The translations under genes were made by a program, and so were the position numbers. Positions 1 to 7,874 of a stretch of 64,000 nucleotides of DNA are shown one piece after another. Below the pieces are notes generated by a model. The model was not told where the DNA came from, made no database searches, and saw only the letters and a list, made by a program, of their open reading frames with translations. Each line of letters begins with the position of its first letter. The stretch's first letter is position 1. The DNA is from Pedobacter miscanthi (GTDB taxonomy: Bacteria; Bacteroidota; Bacteroidia; Sphingobacteriales; Sphingobacteriaceae), in the NCBI RefSeq assembly GCF_003315595.1, contig NZ_QNQU01000021.1, forward strand, positions 48,767-112,766, in the 5' to 3' direction.

Positions 1-8
1 GCTTTTTA

Positions 9-94
9 ACCATTTAAGACATATAAGTTTCAAATAAGCTCAAAATGGAACATGAGGCGTTAAACCTTCCATTTTGTTATATTCCTTATATGGT
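9..94. repeat. Hairpin-type intergenic repeat, single copy
   Basis: The segment opens with ACCATTTAAG (9-18) and closes with CTTATATGGT (85-94), which are imperfect inverted copies of each other. The same end sequences, read on the other strand, bound the three hairpin units at 17.4-17.9 kb, so this looks like a diverged single member of that repeat family. It lies just downstream of the minus-strand methyltransferase gene and could act as a transcript-end structure. The interior is not closely conserved. Family membership is inferred by eye. Confidence 0.5.
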
Positions 95-122
95 AAAACG
101 AAATATTGATAAAATTAATATC

Positions 123-884
123 CTAAAATATCTGCAGGTTATGATCTGATTTTTTGGTTAATACAGTATAGGCATTCGCAAACTGTTCCTGTTTTTTTCT
201 TCCGAACAGGTTACCCAAAGTTTTTTTGATGCGGTATTCCAGTTCGATTTTTAAGTTCTTGGTAAATGTTTTTGGTGCTTTTCTGTTGATAAACTCGTTA
301 AACTTTACGGTTTCGGTTGCTGTCATCGAAACTTTATCTTCTAAAATTTCCAGCCCTTCGCTCTGCAACAGGAATCTTAAAGAGGTTGGCGTATACATGT
401 TGATGTGGCCGTAATCTAAAAAGTGTTTCATCCTCTGGTCTACACCATAACGGTAATCTTTAGGCACCTCTACCACAATATATCTAGCAACTCTTTTTAA
501 TTCGCGGATCAAAATCCGTTCGTGTTCTACATGTTCTAAAACGTGCGCAAGGATAATCAGATCGAAAGTATCGTCTTCGTAAGGAATTTTATAGCCATCA
601 AAAGTCTGTGCTTCTTTTAAGCTCGAAAGGTTACGGTCTTTAATAATGTCGACACCACTTTGTGCAATTTCCAGGGCATAAAGCTCAGGTGCAAAATGCC
701 ATTCGTTTAAAAAATGTAGAATACTGCCATCGCCTGCACCAACTTCAAGTACTTTTTTTGGTTTAAGTCCTTTGCAAACATCAACAATATTCCGGGCTTT
801 ATATTTGGCTCCAAGCATCCGCCAGGCCACATCGCTGTTGGTATAAAAATTATCGTAGGCCGTTTTTACTTCTTCGCTTAACAT
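123..884 (-). CDS. Class I SAM-dependent methyltransferase
   Basis: This 253-residue protein has the Rossmann methyltransferase motif I VLEVGAGDGS at residues 45-54, an acidic motif II region near residue 72 and a motif IV/post-IV block DLIILAHVLEHVEH around 108-121, as in the Methyltransf_11 type. The substrate cannot be read from sequence. It sits 13 bases after another methyltransferase-like gene and downstream of a flippase on the same strand, so it probably modifies a sugar or glycan intermediate of a surface polysaccharide locus that continues beyond the left edge. The C-terminal 60 residues are basic and Lys-rich, which could support membrane or glycolipid contact. It is cytoplasmic, with no signal peptide. 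The class is clear; the glycan role is inference from neighbours. Confidence 0.85.
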   Translation of the reverse strand: MLSEEVKTAYDNFYTNSDVAWRMLGAKYKARNIVDVCKGLKPKKVLEVGAGDGSILHFLNEWHFAPELYALEIAQSGVDIIKDRNLSSLKEAQTFDGYKIPYEDDTFDLIILAHVLEHVEHERILIRELKRVARYIVVEVPKDYRYGVDQRMKHFLDYGHINMYTPTSLRFLLQSEGLEILEDKVSMTATETVKFNEFINRKAPKTFTKNLKIELEYRIKKTLGNLFGRKKQEQFANAYTVLTKKSDHNLQIF

Positions 885-897
885 GGTTTCAACTGTA

Positions 898-1545
898 TTA
901 AATACCTAAACAATTATCCTGTTTATAAAACACCGAAGTTGCTTTTTCGTAAAAAAGTCCGGGTGAAATGCCACTAAAGCTGATTTCTTTAAATCCCTGC
1001 TCTTTCAACAGCACACGTGCAGGATGGTATACTTCGCGTTCGCTATCATCCAAAACCAATACGCCGTTTGATGAAAGTGCTGCCACACTATGCTTACAAC
1101 AGTTTACACGGTCGCGGCCATCAACAATAATAATGTCGAATTTTTTATTGAGCAATATTGCTTTTTTAGCATACTCACCATCTTTTTCCAGTTGACAGAA
1201 TATCATTTCGGCATTGGCCGGACTTGTATTTTTAACCTTATCGTGCCATCCTTTATCGTGCTCAACAGAAGTTACAGAACCAGCTCTTTCTGCATAAAAA
1301 ATGGTAGAATTGCCTGAACCATACTCGAAAATATGTTGGTTTTTGTTTATCCGCTCTTTAATAAAATCGATAAACGAATAAGTTACCCAGGGTAATGCTT
1401 TTCCCTTGCCATCTACGGCCTGTTTTTTATCAAAAGCAGTAAACCAGCCAATGCTGTTCAGATAGCCTTTATGCCCGTATGATAATAATGCCTTTAGCCT
1501 GTTTGGCTTTGCAACTAATGTGCTTAATGCTTTAAGAGTACTCAA
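898..1545 (-). CDS. SAM-dependent methyltransferase-like protein
   Basis: The 215-residue product has a motif-I-like glycine loop EYGSGNST at residues 74-81, followed by an acidic strand end (VEHD, about residues 94-97), and a later IIIVDGRDR strand at 138-146 that resembles motif IV of FkbM/class I methyltransferases. A second acidic strand, VLVLDDSER, follows near residue 165. The start overlaps the stop of the upstream flippase by four bases, indicating translational coupling. The family is often found in glycan loci, where members methylate sugars or remain unassigned. The acceptor is unknown. It could be catalytically atypical, since the loop reads GSGNS rather than GxGxG. Confidence 0.7.
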   Translation of the reverse strand: MSTLKALSTLVAKPNRLKALLSYGHKGYLNSIGWFTAFDKKQAVDGKGKALPWVTYSFIDFIKERINKNQHIFEYGSGNSTIFYAERAGSVTSVEHDKGWHDKVKNTSPANAEMIFCQLEKDGEYAKKAILLNKKFDIIIVDGRDRVNCCKHSVAALSSNGVLVLDDSEREVYHPARVLLKEQGFKEISFSGISPGLFYEKATSVFYKQDNCLGI

Positions 1546-2861
1546 CGTTTAAATATTTTTTGAAATGCTGTGACCAAAAATAATGATTTTAACATCATAA
1601 TCCCCTGCTCCCTGGTTTTTGGGATGAACAAAAGATAAAATGTTGATATTACGCAGGCAATAAGGGTTGCAACAGATGCACCAACACCACCGTATCTTGG
1701 GATTAGCCAAAGATTTAGGAGAATATTAATAATTGCGCCTGCAGCCGTTCTGTAAAATGAAATCTTGGTAAACCCTTCTGCCACCAGATATTGTGAGCTC
1801 GCTGTTCCTAAAAACACGAATATCCCCGACCATATATGAATAGAAAGCATCGGTCCGGCACCATCGTATTTACCCTGATAAATAATGTGAATAATATCAT
1901 CAGCAAAAAAACTGATAAACAAGGCAACAGGTAAACTGATAAAAACAAGCAGATCGTACAGATTTTTAAGGCGTTTCTGATAACGGTCTAAATCTGTTTT
2001 TCGTGCATTTAGCAATGCAGGAAATACGGAGGTAACAATGGCAATAGGAATAAAATACCAGGCTTCGCTTAAATTTTGTGCAGAACTGTAAATCCCAATT
2101 GCTTTACTGCCGATACTTTTTAACATCACCACATCTATCTTCATATAAATGGAAACCATTACAGCAGAGAGTATGAGCGGAGAAGATTTTCTTAATAGTG
2201 ATTTTGCCCGCTGTTTATCAAAACTCCAATCGAAGATGCTGAATCCTCTTTTCTGATAAACCATAACAAGACCAATCGCCAGGATCAGTCCATCCAGAAC
2301 ATAGGCAAAAATGATATAGATTAATGGCAACGAAAGTACAATAATGGCTACTTTAATTATCGAAATGGTGATTAGACAGATATTCTGTACCTGTACCACA
2401 TATTTAGATTGCACCTGAGACTGAAAGTAGGCATCGATAACATTAAACGATTTAAAAAAAGAGGCAAAAGCTAGCAAACCAACCAATAAAGTTAATGGTT
2501 CTCCTGGCTTTGATGACAAATGATGGCTAATGAGGTAGATTCCTACAGCTACCGGAATAAGCAAGGCATTTGTTATGATTCTTAGCCATAACGATGTTCC
2601 TAAAATCTCATCGCGTTTTGCCGGTTCCTGGATAATTTCACGGATAATAAAAGTGTCGAGCCCCAAGGCACCAACGGCAGCAAGAATAGCCACCAGCGAA
2701 AGTCCAAAACTTAAATCGCCGAACGAAACAGGCCCAAGATAACGTGTAATTAAAACATTTACAATGAGACTTAGGCCCTTGCCAAAAATTACCCATCCCG
2801 TATTCTTTAAATACTTGTTAAATGCTTCTTCGTTAAAACCTTTTATGGCGGGTAATTTCAT
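1542..2861 (-). CDS. Wzx-type flippase (polysaccharide biosynthesis protein)
   Basis: The 439-residue protein is almost entirely hydrophobic, with roughly 12-14 predicted membrane segments and the N-terminal pattern common to the MATE/MOP flippase group: NTGWVIFGKGLSL followed by TRYLGPVSFG (about residues 20-50). Proteins of this family move undecaprenyl-linked oligosaccharides across the inner membrane for O-antigen, capsule or exopolysaccharide assembly. It is the first visible gene of a three-gene unit with the two methyltransferases downstream. It differs from the second flippase in the window (53175-54443), so the two probably serve different glycans. Confidence 0.85.
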   Translation of the reverse strand: MKLPAIKGFNEEAFNKYLKNTGWVIFGKGLSLIVNVLITRYLGPVSFGDLSFGLSLVAILAAVGALGLDTFIIREIIQEPAKRDEILGTSLWLRIITNALLIPVAVGIYLISHHLSSKPGEPLTLLVGLLAFASFFKSFNVIDAYFQSQVQSKYVVQVQNICLITISIIKVAIIVLSLPLIYIIFAYVLDGLILAIGLVMVYQKRGFSIFDWSFDKQRAKSLLRKSSPLILSAVMVSIYMKIDVVMLKSIGSKAIGIYSSAQNLSEAWYFIPIAIVTSVFPALLNARKTDLDRYQKRLKNLYDLLVFISLPVALFISFFADDIIHIIYQGKYDGAGPMLSIHIWSGIFVFLGTASSQYLVAEGFTKISFYRTAAGAIINILLNLWLIPRYGGVGASVATLIACVISTFYLLFIPKTREQGIMMLKSLFLVTAFQKIFKR

Positions 2862-2937
2862 TAACGCAAAGATGTAAAAAAATGTGCGTTATGTATGATA
2901 TCTTAAATTCAAATTATTTTTAGTCCATGCCTGAAGA

Positions 2938-3567
2938 TCAGCCTTCACTTTTTGTCTCCAGCACTTTGCTTTCTGTCGCTTTAGCTTCAGGTGTAGGTGT
3001 TGGCGCAGGATTTACAATTGGCGCAGGTTTACTGTTTAAAGGTGCACCAACTGCAAGATCGCACCTGTGGTTTGGCTGGCCGTGCGGAGGATTTAAACCT
3101 TTGCCTACTTTTACTGCTGGTACCTGTGTAACTGCTGGCTGCGTAATGGTAACTACCTGTGTTGGTTTACTATCCAAAGGTGCACCAATAGCAATATCGC
3201 ACCGATGGCCCGGTTCGCCATGTTTAGGATTTAATTTCTTGCCTGATGTATTAACAACAGCGACTGCAGGAGCAGGGCTTGGTGCAGGTTGTGGCCCGGC
3301 GTTTTGCTGGGGCTGAGCAACGGCGGTTTGATTTAATGGAGCACCAACAGCTAAGGCACAGGTGTGGCCGGCCTGGCCGTGAGGCGGATTAAAAATAAGG
3401 TTACTTTTTGTATTTTGTACTACTGGCTGACTGGGATTGATTTTTTGCAAACCCTCCAAACCAGTAGGGGTAGCGATCATGGCTTGAGTATTTTCTTTCT
3501 TTTCGCTGCTGTTACAGGCACAAAGCAGGGCAACAGCCAACAAGTAAAAAGGATATTTCATGAGCAT
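2938..3567 (-). CDS. Lipoprotein with three His/Cys repeat motifs
   Basis: A short hydrophobic signal ends in a lipobox with Cys18 (LLCAC), so this is probably a lipid-anchored envelope protein. The mature part carries three near-identical units at about residues 59-79, 112-134 and 158-180. Each has the core NPxHGxxxHxCxxAxGAPL with invariant His, His and Cys, and the units are separated by Pro/Ala/Val/Thr-rich linkers. Similar NPPHGQPGHRC motifs occur in unannotated Bacteroidota proteins, usually as one or two copies; their function is not known to me. The conserved HG-H-C spacing suggests metal or thiol chemistry, which is inference. An alternative start is the Met at residue 3 (3561). No operon partner is evident. 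Confidence 0.7.
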   Translation of the reverse strand: MLMKYPFYLLAVALLCACNSSEKKENTQAMIATPTGLEGLQKINPSQPVVQNTKSNLIFNPPHGQAGHTCALAVGAPLNQTAVAQPQQNAGPQPAPSPAPAVAVVNTSGKKLNPKHGEPGHRCDIAIGAPLDSKPTQVVTITQPAVTQVPAVKVGKGLNPPHGQPNHRCDLAVGAPLNSKPAPIVNPAPTPTPEAKATESKVLETKSEG

Positions 3568-3602
3568 TGGGATTAGGTTTACCCAAATATGGCAAAATTA
3601 AT

Positions 3603-4121
3603 TTAGGCCTGAAAGCTCTTTTCTATTCTTTCTAACTGTTTTAAATGATGCTTTAAATGGATTTCGATAAACCTAAGCCATTGGTTGGCATTTAAGTAGC
3701 CCAATCGTGGGTGTTTGGTTTTGCAGTTTGCTTTTGCATTAGCTATTAATGGATAATATTCTTCCAGCGCTTTTTCTACTGTTAAAATAAAATCAGAGGC
3801 TTCAGTTTTGCTTATTTTTTTAACACGCTCAATAAGCCTTTTTGGCACTTTATATTTTTGTGCAGGCGGGAAGGCTCCAAAAAACAAAATTAGTTTTACC
3901 ACAAAATGCGTGGGTTTATCTTCCCCTTTTCCGGTAGCTGCATGCGAAAGCGCGATTAAAGAAAGCAGGCTCGAATCGAAGATATGAGAATATACCTCAC
4001 TATAACTCCAGCCTGAGATTGGTGGAACGGTTTGAAAAATGTCTTCCGGGTACTGAGATAATTTAAATTTATAGGCATCGATAATCTGTTTTACCGATGC
4101 CTTCACTTTTGCTGCGGCCAT
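3603..4121 (-). CDS. DinB-family protein
   Basis: The 172-residue protein has the length and helical pattern of the DinB/DUF664-like four-helix bundle: an N-terminal helix ending in SGWSYSEVYSHIFDSS with a histidine at about residue 47, and a C-terminal HLKHHLKQLERIEK block. The motif positions (one His in helix 2, a paired His in the last helix) fit the metal-binding triad of DinB-like, often thiol-transferase-related, proteins. Substrate and partner are unknown. It is cytoplasmic and stands alone between a lipoprotein and a secreted DUF4476 protein. Confidence 0.75.
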   Translation of the reverse strand: MAAAKVKASVKQIIDAYKFKLSQYPEDIFQTVPPISGWSYSEVYSHIFDSSLLSLIALSHAATGKGEDKPTHFVVKLILFFGAFPPAQKYKVPKRLIERVKKISKTEASDFILTVEKALEEYYPLIANAKANCKTKHPRLGYLNANQWLRFIEIHLKHHLKQLERIEKSFQA

Positions 4122-4140
4122 TTAATAAAGATAGACTGAA

Positions 4141-4845
4141 TTACGCTTTCTCCAAATATTTTAAGAATTCATCTTTATAGTTAAAAAATTCGAATACTTC
4201 GGCAAGTGTAAAGTAATTCTGTGGATCTACAACTGTTTGATAAAGTGTTTTTGCCGTTTTCAGGCGTTCCTGATCAAAAGTGAATGTTTTTAGTATCAGT
4301 TTACACTGACTGCTTGAAAATGAGGCTTTTTTGTTTACTGCGCTGATTAATCTTACCCTTTCGCTATCAAAACTGCATTTTTTGTAACTGGCATAAAATT
4401 CCTGAAAAGCCTCAGGTGATAACAACCGGTAATTCATATCGGGCTGCGGAAGCACTGTAGGAACAATACCGGTATTGTAATTTCCTGTGTAACCATCAAA
4501 ATCATTTAGCATATATTGTCCGTTACGGTAAATATCTAGCTGCTTCAGTGTATTCAATCTCCGATTGTCTAAACTTAAAATTAGCCGTTGTCCAGGGATA
4601 ACGTTAACTTGTTGTTTTAAGATTACGGTATTGCCCTGAATAATGGATAGTGTTGGTGCAGAATTGTATACATCATAAAAACGGAACCTGCCGTTGGATG
4701 AAGCAACAAGTTCATCATCTAAATATACATTATACTTGCCTGGATTAGCGATCTGCAGGAAAACTTCGGCTGACCGGCGGTTGTTTTGAGCGAAACTTAG
4801 GGTAGCAAAAAGCATTGCCAATCCTAAAAAGATGGTTGTTTTCAT
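4141..4845 (-). CDS. Secreted DUF4476-domain protein
   Basis: The start at 4845 is preferred over an upstream in-frame ATG at 4905, because it gives a proper signal peptide (MKTTIFLGLAMLF...LSFAQ) at the N-terminus. The mature N-terminal half is beta-rich and resembles domains that decorate surface proteins (YNVYLDDELV). The C-terminal 90 residues, from about FQEFYASYKKCSFDSER to the end, match the helical DUF4476 domain typical of Bacteroidota, which contains repeated F-x-x-x-x-K/R-L helices. The function of that domain is unknown. The protein is probably periplasmic or surface-exposed. Confidence 0.75.
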   Translation of the reverse strand: MKTTIFLGLAMLFATLSFAQNNRRSAEVFLQIANPGKYNVYLDDELVASSNGRFRFYDVYNSAPTLSIIQGNTVILKQQVNVIPGQRLILSLDNRRLNTLKQLDIYRNGQYMLNDFDGYTGNYNTGIVPTVLPQPDMNYRLLSPEAFQEFYASYKKCSFDSERVRLISAVNKKASFSSSQCKLILKTFTFDQERLKTAKTLYQTVVDPQNYFTLAEVFEFFNYKDEFLKYLEKA

Positions 4846-4921
4846 TTTAATTAAGGTTTCATTTGTGTGTGTTTTGAAATAATGCCAAACAAATGCCAAA
4901 ACCAAACAAAAAAGGATAGAA

Positions 4922-5611
4922 TTAAAAAAGTTTCAACAATTCTTCCAGATGCACAATTTCCTGTTTAACATCTTGAGGTTTTTCTTTTTGCAAAGGATTG
5001 AAAAAAATGGCTTCAATCCCGAAATTTAATGCACCGTAAATATCGGCCTCCAAACTATCACCGATCATAATACTTTCTTCCTTCAGGGCTTTTGCCTTAT
5101 CCAGTGCATATTCAAAAATGATGGGATTTGGTTTATTTACACCCACATCTTCTGAGATAATTACATTTTTGAAATAAGGATTGAGATTTGAGAGGTTCAT
5201 TTTGGTTAAAGTAGTTTCTTTAAATCCATTGGAAATGATGTGCAGTGTATATTTTTGTTGCAGATAGGTCAGTACATTTTCTGCTCCCTCGAACAGATTG
5301 GTTTTAGTAGGCGAAATATTTACATAATCAGCCTCAAACTGATGCGGAACGGCATCGGGGTGAATACCCAGTTGGATAAATGTTTTGCTAAAACGTTCAG
5401 ACCTTAAAAAATCCTTTGTGATTTTACCTAAATGATAATCGGCCCATAACTGATGGTTATTTTCAGTATAGGTAGTGATAAAATCGGCACACGATTTAAG
5501 GCCAAGTTCGTCCAGTTTATAAGTATGATAAAGCTCGTTTAATGTTTCTTCGGCATTGCGGTCAAAATCCCATATCGTATGGTCGAGATCGAAGAAAATG
5601 TGTCTTTTCAT
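4922..5611 (-). CDS. YjjG-family HAD nucleotidase
   Basis: This 229-residue HAD-superfamily hydrolase has motif I FFDLDHTIWDF near the N-terminus (nucleophile and acid Asp pair), motif II IISNG, motif III Lys in VGVNKPNP and motif IV MIGDSLEADI. The DHTIWDFD wording is characteristic of the YjjG family, pyrimidine 5'-nucleotidases that in E. coli clear non-canonical nucleotides. It is cytoplasmic and complete. A palindrome overlaps the start region (see the entry at 5610-5632). The subfamily call is strong; in vivo substrates are inferred. Confidence 0.85.
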   Translation of the reverse strand: MKRHIFFDLDHTIWDFDRNAEETLNELYHTYKLDELGLKSCADFITTYTENNHQLWADYHLGKITKDFLRSERFSKTFIQLGIHPDAVPHQFEADYVNISPTKTNLFEGAENVLTYLQQKYTLHIISNGFKETTLTKMNLSNLNPYFKNVIISEDVGVNKPNPIIFEYALDKAKALKEESIMIGDSLEADIYGALNFGIEAIFFNPLQKEKPQDVKQEIVHLEELLKLF

Positions 5612-5632
5612 TTGTGATGATTTTTCACAAAG
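5610..5632 (-). promoter_or_regulatory. Palindrome at the YjjG-like gene start
   Basis: TTTGTGA (5611-5617) and TCACAAA (5625-5631) form a perfect 7-base inverted repeat with a 7-base spacer, abutting the start codon of the nucleotidase. The half-sites resemble TGTGA/TCACA of CRP-type regulators, although the spacer is one base longer than the classical six. It could be an operator or a 5'-leader hairpin affecting translation. The function is inference. Confidence 0.3.
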
Positions 5633-5700
5633 GTAACCTAATGATGTTTGACCTGAAAGTTCGGGTTTAATTAAAAAGAATGCCTGAAGTTTAAAGGAGT

Positions 5701-5745
5701 AAACCCTGCCCTAAGTGCGATGTTACTAAGTGGAGCAGGGTTTTT
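5701..5745. terminator. Rho-independent terminator-like hairpin
   Basis: AAACCCTGC (5701-5709) pairs with GCAGGGTTT (5735-5743), enclosing a 25-base loop, with a T run on the plus side. It lies between the small membrane protein gene and the nucleotidase, both on the minus strand, where it would end the transcript of the 5765-5971 gene. The T run is better on the plus side, so direction is uncertain. Confidence 0.4.
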
Positions 5746-5764
5746 GAATGATTTTGTTTATTAA

Positions 5765-5971
5765 TTACGCTTTCCTCACTGCCGTTTTTAATACGGAGAG
5801 GAGAAAAAGGATCAGAAATACGATGATTACTGGTGCAAAAACTTCTAACCAGCCTATGCGCCCGAAAATGATTTTGATGATAAAGAGGATGCCGCTAAAA
5901 AGCATCCCCAATAGGATTAAGATTTCTTTAAAACCTCTTTGTTTTGTTTTCTTAGTTCTTCTTTTTGCCAC
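5765..5971 (-). CDS. Small two-helix membrane protein
   Basis: This is a 68-residue protein with a strongly basic N-terminus (MAKRRTKKTKQRGFK) followed by two hydrophobic helices at about residues 14-34 and 42-62 and a basic C-terminus. This layout suggests an inner-membrane protein with both termini in the cytoplasm. I do not recognise a named family. The ORF is complete and flanked by a terminator-like hairpin, and its composition fits a real protein; the opposite-strand ORF over the same bases looks like a shadow. Confidence 0.55.
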   Translation of the reverse strand: MAKRRTKKTKQRGFKEILILLGMLFSGILFIIKIIFGRIGWLEVFAPVIIVFLILFLLSVLKTAVRKA

Positions 5972-6081
5972 AAGATTTTTTTAAATGGTTAACTTATAAA
6001 CCTGATTTTGATAATTAGGTAGTCACTTTGTCCCGATTTTAACATCGGGATCAGAGTCTATCTAGCAGGAGAGATGCTGAT

Positions 6082-6440
6082 CCCGAAGATTCATATGACA
6101 CAAATGCTTTTTTCCGCTCCTATGCCGCGAGGGCATGGTACTTTGGAGCGCCAAAGTACCCAAAGCGCTTCGTCAATCCAGCAATGTGCGTTCACACGAG
6201 GCCCATGCACATCAAAAAAACAGCGGCACTTTGTTTTGTGCAGTAAGTATCAGACAGATTAAAGTTTTTTGTAAGACCTGCACAAAACCACTGCGTTTAG
6301 GTTTGGCAATGCCAATTGTCTTATTTTGCAACTGTTTTTTTGATTTCCCCGCACCTGGGATTGACGGGCGTCCTTCGGTAAGACCTGTTTGGGGTGCAAA
6401 GCAAGCTACCATAACTCCCTAAAAATATGTGTTGACGATC
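6082..6440 (+). mobile_element. Decayed copy of a MITE-like element
   Basis: This non-coding stretch is clearly related, in opposite orientation, to the 433-bp element at 28672-29104. Shared blocks include CCCGAAGATTC followed by GACACAAAT, TTTTTCCGCTCCTATGCCGC, CCAAAGCGCTTCGTCAATCC, the CAGCGGCACTTT block and GCAAAGCAAGCTA near the far end. Here the terminal repeat at the left is shortened by an internal deletion, and the right one is degenerate (GTGTTGACGAT). Short ORFs in it do not stay open relative to the other copy. No transposase is present, so movement would have to be in trans. The 6.0-6.5 kb gap otherwise holds a TCCCGAT/ATCGGGA palindrome at 6031-6050 and no gene. Confidence 0.65.
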
Positions 6441-6498
6441 GCGCTGGCTTAATGGGTTCATAATTAGTTCTCACGAATGAGTATTAATCAAACTTAAC

Positions 6499-7209
6499 TT
6501 ATAAAAACATAATTTCAACACGCCTGTTCCTTTTCCTCCCACTAGCTGTCTTATTTGAGGCAACCGGATTTTCAATCCCTTTTCCCGTAGCACTTATCCG
6601 GCTTGCTTCGATATTTAATGCCGTTAAATGGTTTTTGAAGGCATCGGCCCTGGCCTGCGATATCTGCTGATTAACTGCTATCGGACCATCGCTGCTGGCA
6701 TAACCATCAATTTGGATGGATGCCGCAGGGTTTTTGATCAGATAAGCGACAATGCGTTTGATTAAAGCACTGTTGGTACTGGCAAAAGATGATGAACCCT
6801 GAACAAATGTTACCGGTACGGAATGGTTTAAAGCTTTAAGTGCTTTTGTTTGTAATTGGGCAGGGGCTGCATCCAGACTGGTTTTTCTGATCGGATCTTC
6901 TTTAATCGCCGGTGATTTTACCTGCGTAACAGCAGTGGTATCTATACCGCTAACTTTTTCTTTTGCTGGTGCAGCAGGCGCAACAACTGAAGCCGGATCG
7001 GAAGAAATGTTTGGTGCAGCTGTTTTTGCCGCAGGATCTGTTTTGCCTGATGCATAATACCAGATGCCACCACCAACAACCAGTATCGCGAATAAACCGA
7101 TTAACCAGCCCCGCGATTGGCCAGCGGGTTTTTCGATCTCTCCTTTTGAAAGATCAAATTTAGATGGCTCTTTTTCAGAACCATCGTTTTTATTTAAATC
7201 GAATGCCAT
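6499..7209 (-). CDS. Membrane-anchored OmpA-domain protein
   Basis: This is the last gene of the TerD/tubulin/actin operon, 12 bases after a terD-like gene. The N-terminal 33 residues are charged and contain two copies of a short F-D-L-[NS]-K motif (residues 3-7 and 18-22). A single membrane helix at about 34-53 follows, then an Ala/Pro-rich linker and a C-terminal OmpA-like domain (about 131-236) with SQARADAFKNHL and GRKRNRRVEI, typical of peptidoglycan-binding OmpA/MotB/Pal domains. Topology suggests an inner-membrane protein with its C-terminus in the periplasm. The cytoplasmic tail motif resembles the N-termini of the neighbouring TerD proteins, which may bring it into the same complex (inference). 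Domain call strong, role unknown. Confidence 0.85.
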   Translation of the reverse strand: MAFDLNKNDGSEKEPSKFDLSKGEIEKPAGQSRGWLIGLFAILVVGGGIWYYASGKTDPAAKTAAPNISSDPASVVAPAAPAKEKVSGIDTTAVTQVKSPAIKEDPIRKTSLDAAPAQLQTKALKALNHSVPVTFVQGSSSFASTNSALIKRIVAYLIKNPAASIQIDGYASSDGPIAVNQQISQARADAFKNHLTALNIEASRISATGKGIENPVASNKTASGRKRNRRVEIMFL

Positions 7210-7220
7210 AATTTTATTTT

Positions 7221-7874
7221 TTAGGTGTACATCTCCACTAAAGTTTGCAAACTGCCGGTATGTGCCCTGCCCATCGCTTCAAACTCCCAGCTTTCGCCGG
7301 CACGGAACAAACGTCCGAATTCTACGGCATCTTCATTGGTATATTGGTCTTTCAGGTCGTAACGCAGGATCTCCGAACCATTGCTTTCATCCACAATCCT
7401 GATGTAGCAGTCGTTCACTTTTCCAAAATTCAGGTCTAATGTTCTCCTGTCTTTTTTATTGTCGTTAGGATATTTGCAGATGGTACAGCAAATGATAATC
7501 TGCTCAACCTTAGGGCTAACTTTTGATAAATCAATAAACATATCTTCATCATCGTCGCCATCGCTTCTGCTTCCATCCGGATCATCAATGGCACCGATAA
7601 TTGCCCCATCTTCGGTAAATGGTCTGAAAAGGCCTTTTTCTATTTTATCCTCAATTTTATTACCCATACGGAGCTGTCCGTAAAAGGTAAAGTACGAATC
7701 AGAAGGAATTTTGAAATCGCCACCAATTGAAAATGCCGAAACATCGAGGTCGAACTCCGGACCGCCGGGTTCTTCATTGGGATCCCAGCCCATTCCTATT
7801 TTTACGATGGTGAGTCCGGGTGCTGCCTTGGAAAGAGAGAACCTGTCTCCCTTATTTAAATTAAAACTGCTCAT
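7221..7874 (-). CDS. TerD-family protein (second copy)
   Basis: The start at 7874 (MSSFNLNKGDRFSLSK) is chosen because it matches the TerD N-terminus and overlaps the upstream stop codon as TAATG. The protein is about 217 residues. TerD features are IVKIGMGWDPN, FDLDVSAFSIG and the FIDLSKVSPKVEQI strand. The acidic loop before it (SRSDGDDDED) corresponds to the Ca2+-binding site of TerD but differs from the canonical GEGDGDDE of the upstream paralogue. TerD proteins are cytoplasmic beta-sandwich Ca2+ binders found in stress and tellurite-associated loci. It probably works with its paralogue and the actin/tubulin-like proteins encoded in the same operon. Confidence 0.9.
   Translation of the reverse strand: MSSFNLNKGDRFSLSKAAPGLTIVKIGMGWDPNEEPGGPEFDLDVSAFSIGGDFKIPSDSYFTFYGQLRMGNKIEDKIEKGLFRPFTEDGAIIGAIDDPDGSRSDGDDDEDMFIDLSKVSPKVEQIIICCTICKYPNDNKKDRRTLDLNFGKVNDCYIRIVDESNGSEILRYDLKDQYTNEDAVEFGRLFRAGESWEFEAMGRAHTGSLQTLVEMYT

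Noticed and set aside
2927..3316. Plus-strand ORF of 129 residues with Gly/Val-rich sequence
   Set aside because: It lies opposite the repeat lipoprotein and reflects its Pro/Ala-rich codons read antisense.
6135..6422. Short ORF in the MITE copy similar to an ORF at 28704-29006
   Set aside because: The proteins look alike only because the DNA is repeated; frames are shifted and stop positions differ between copies, and neither has a start signal.
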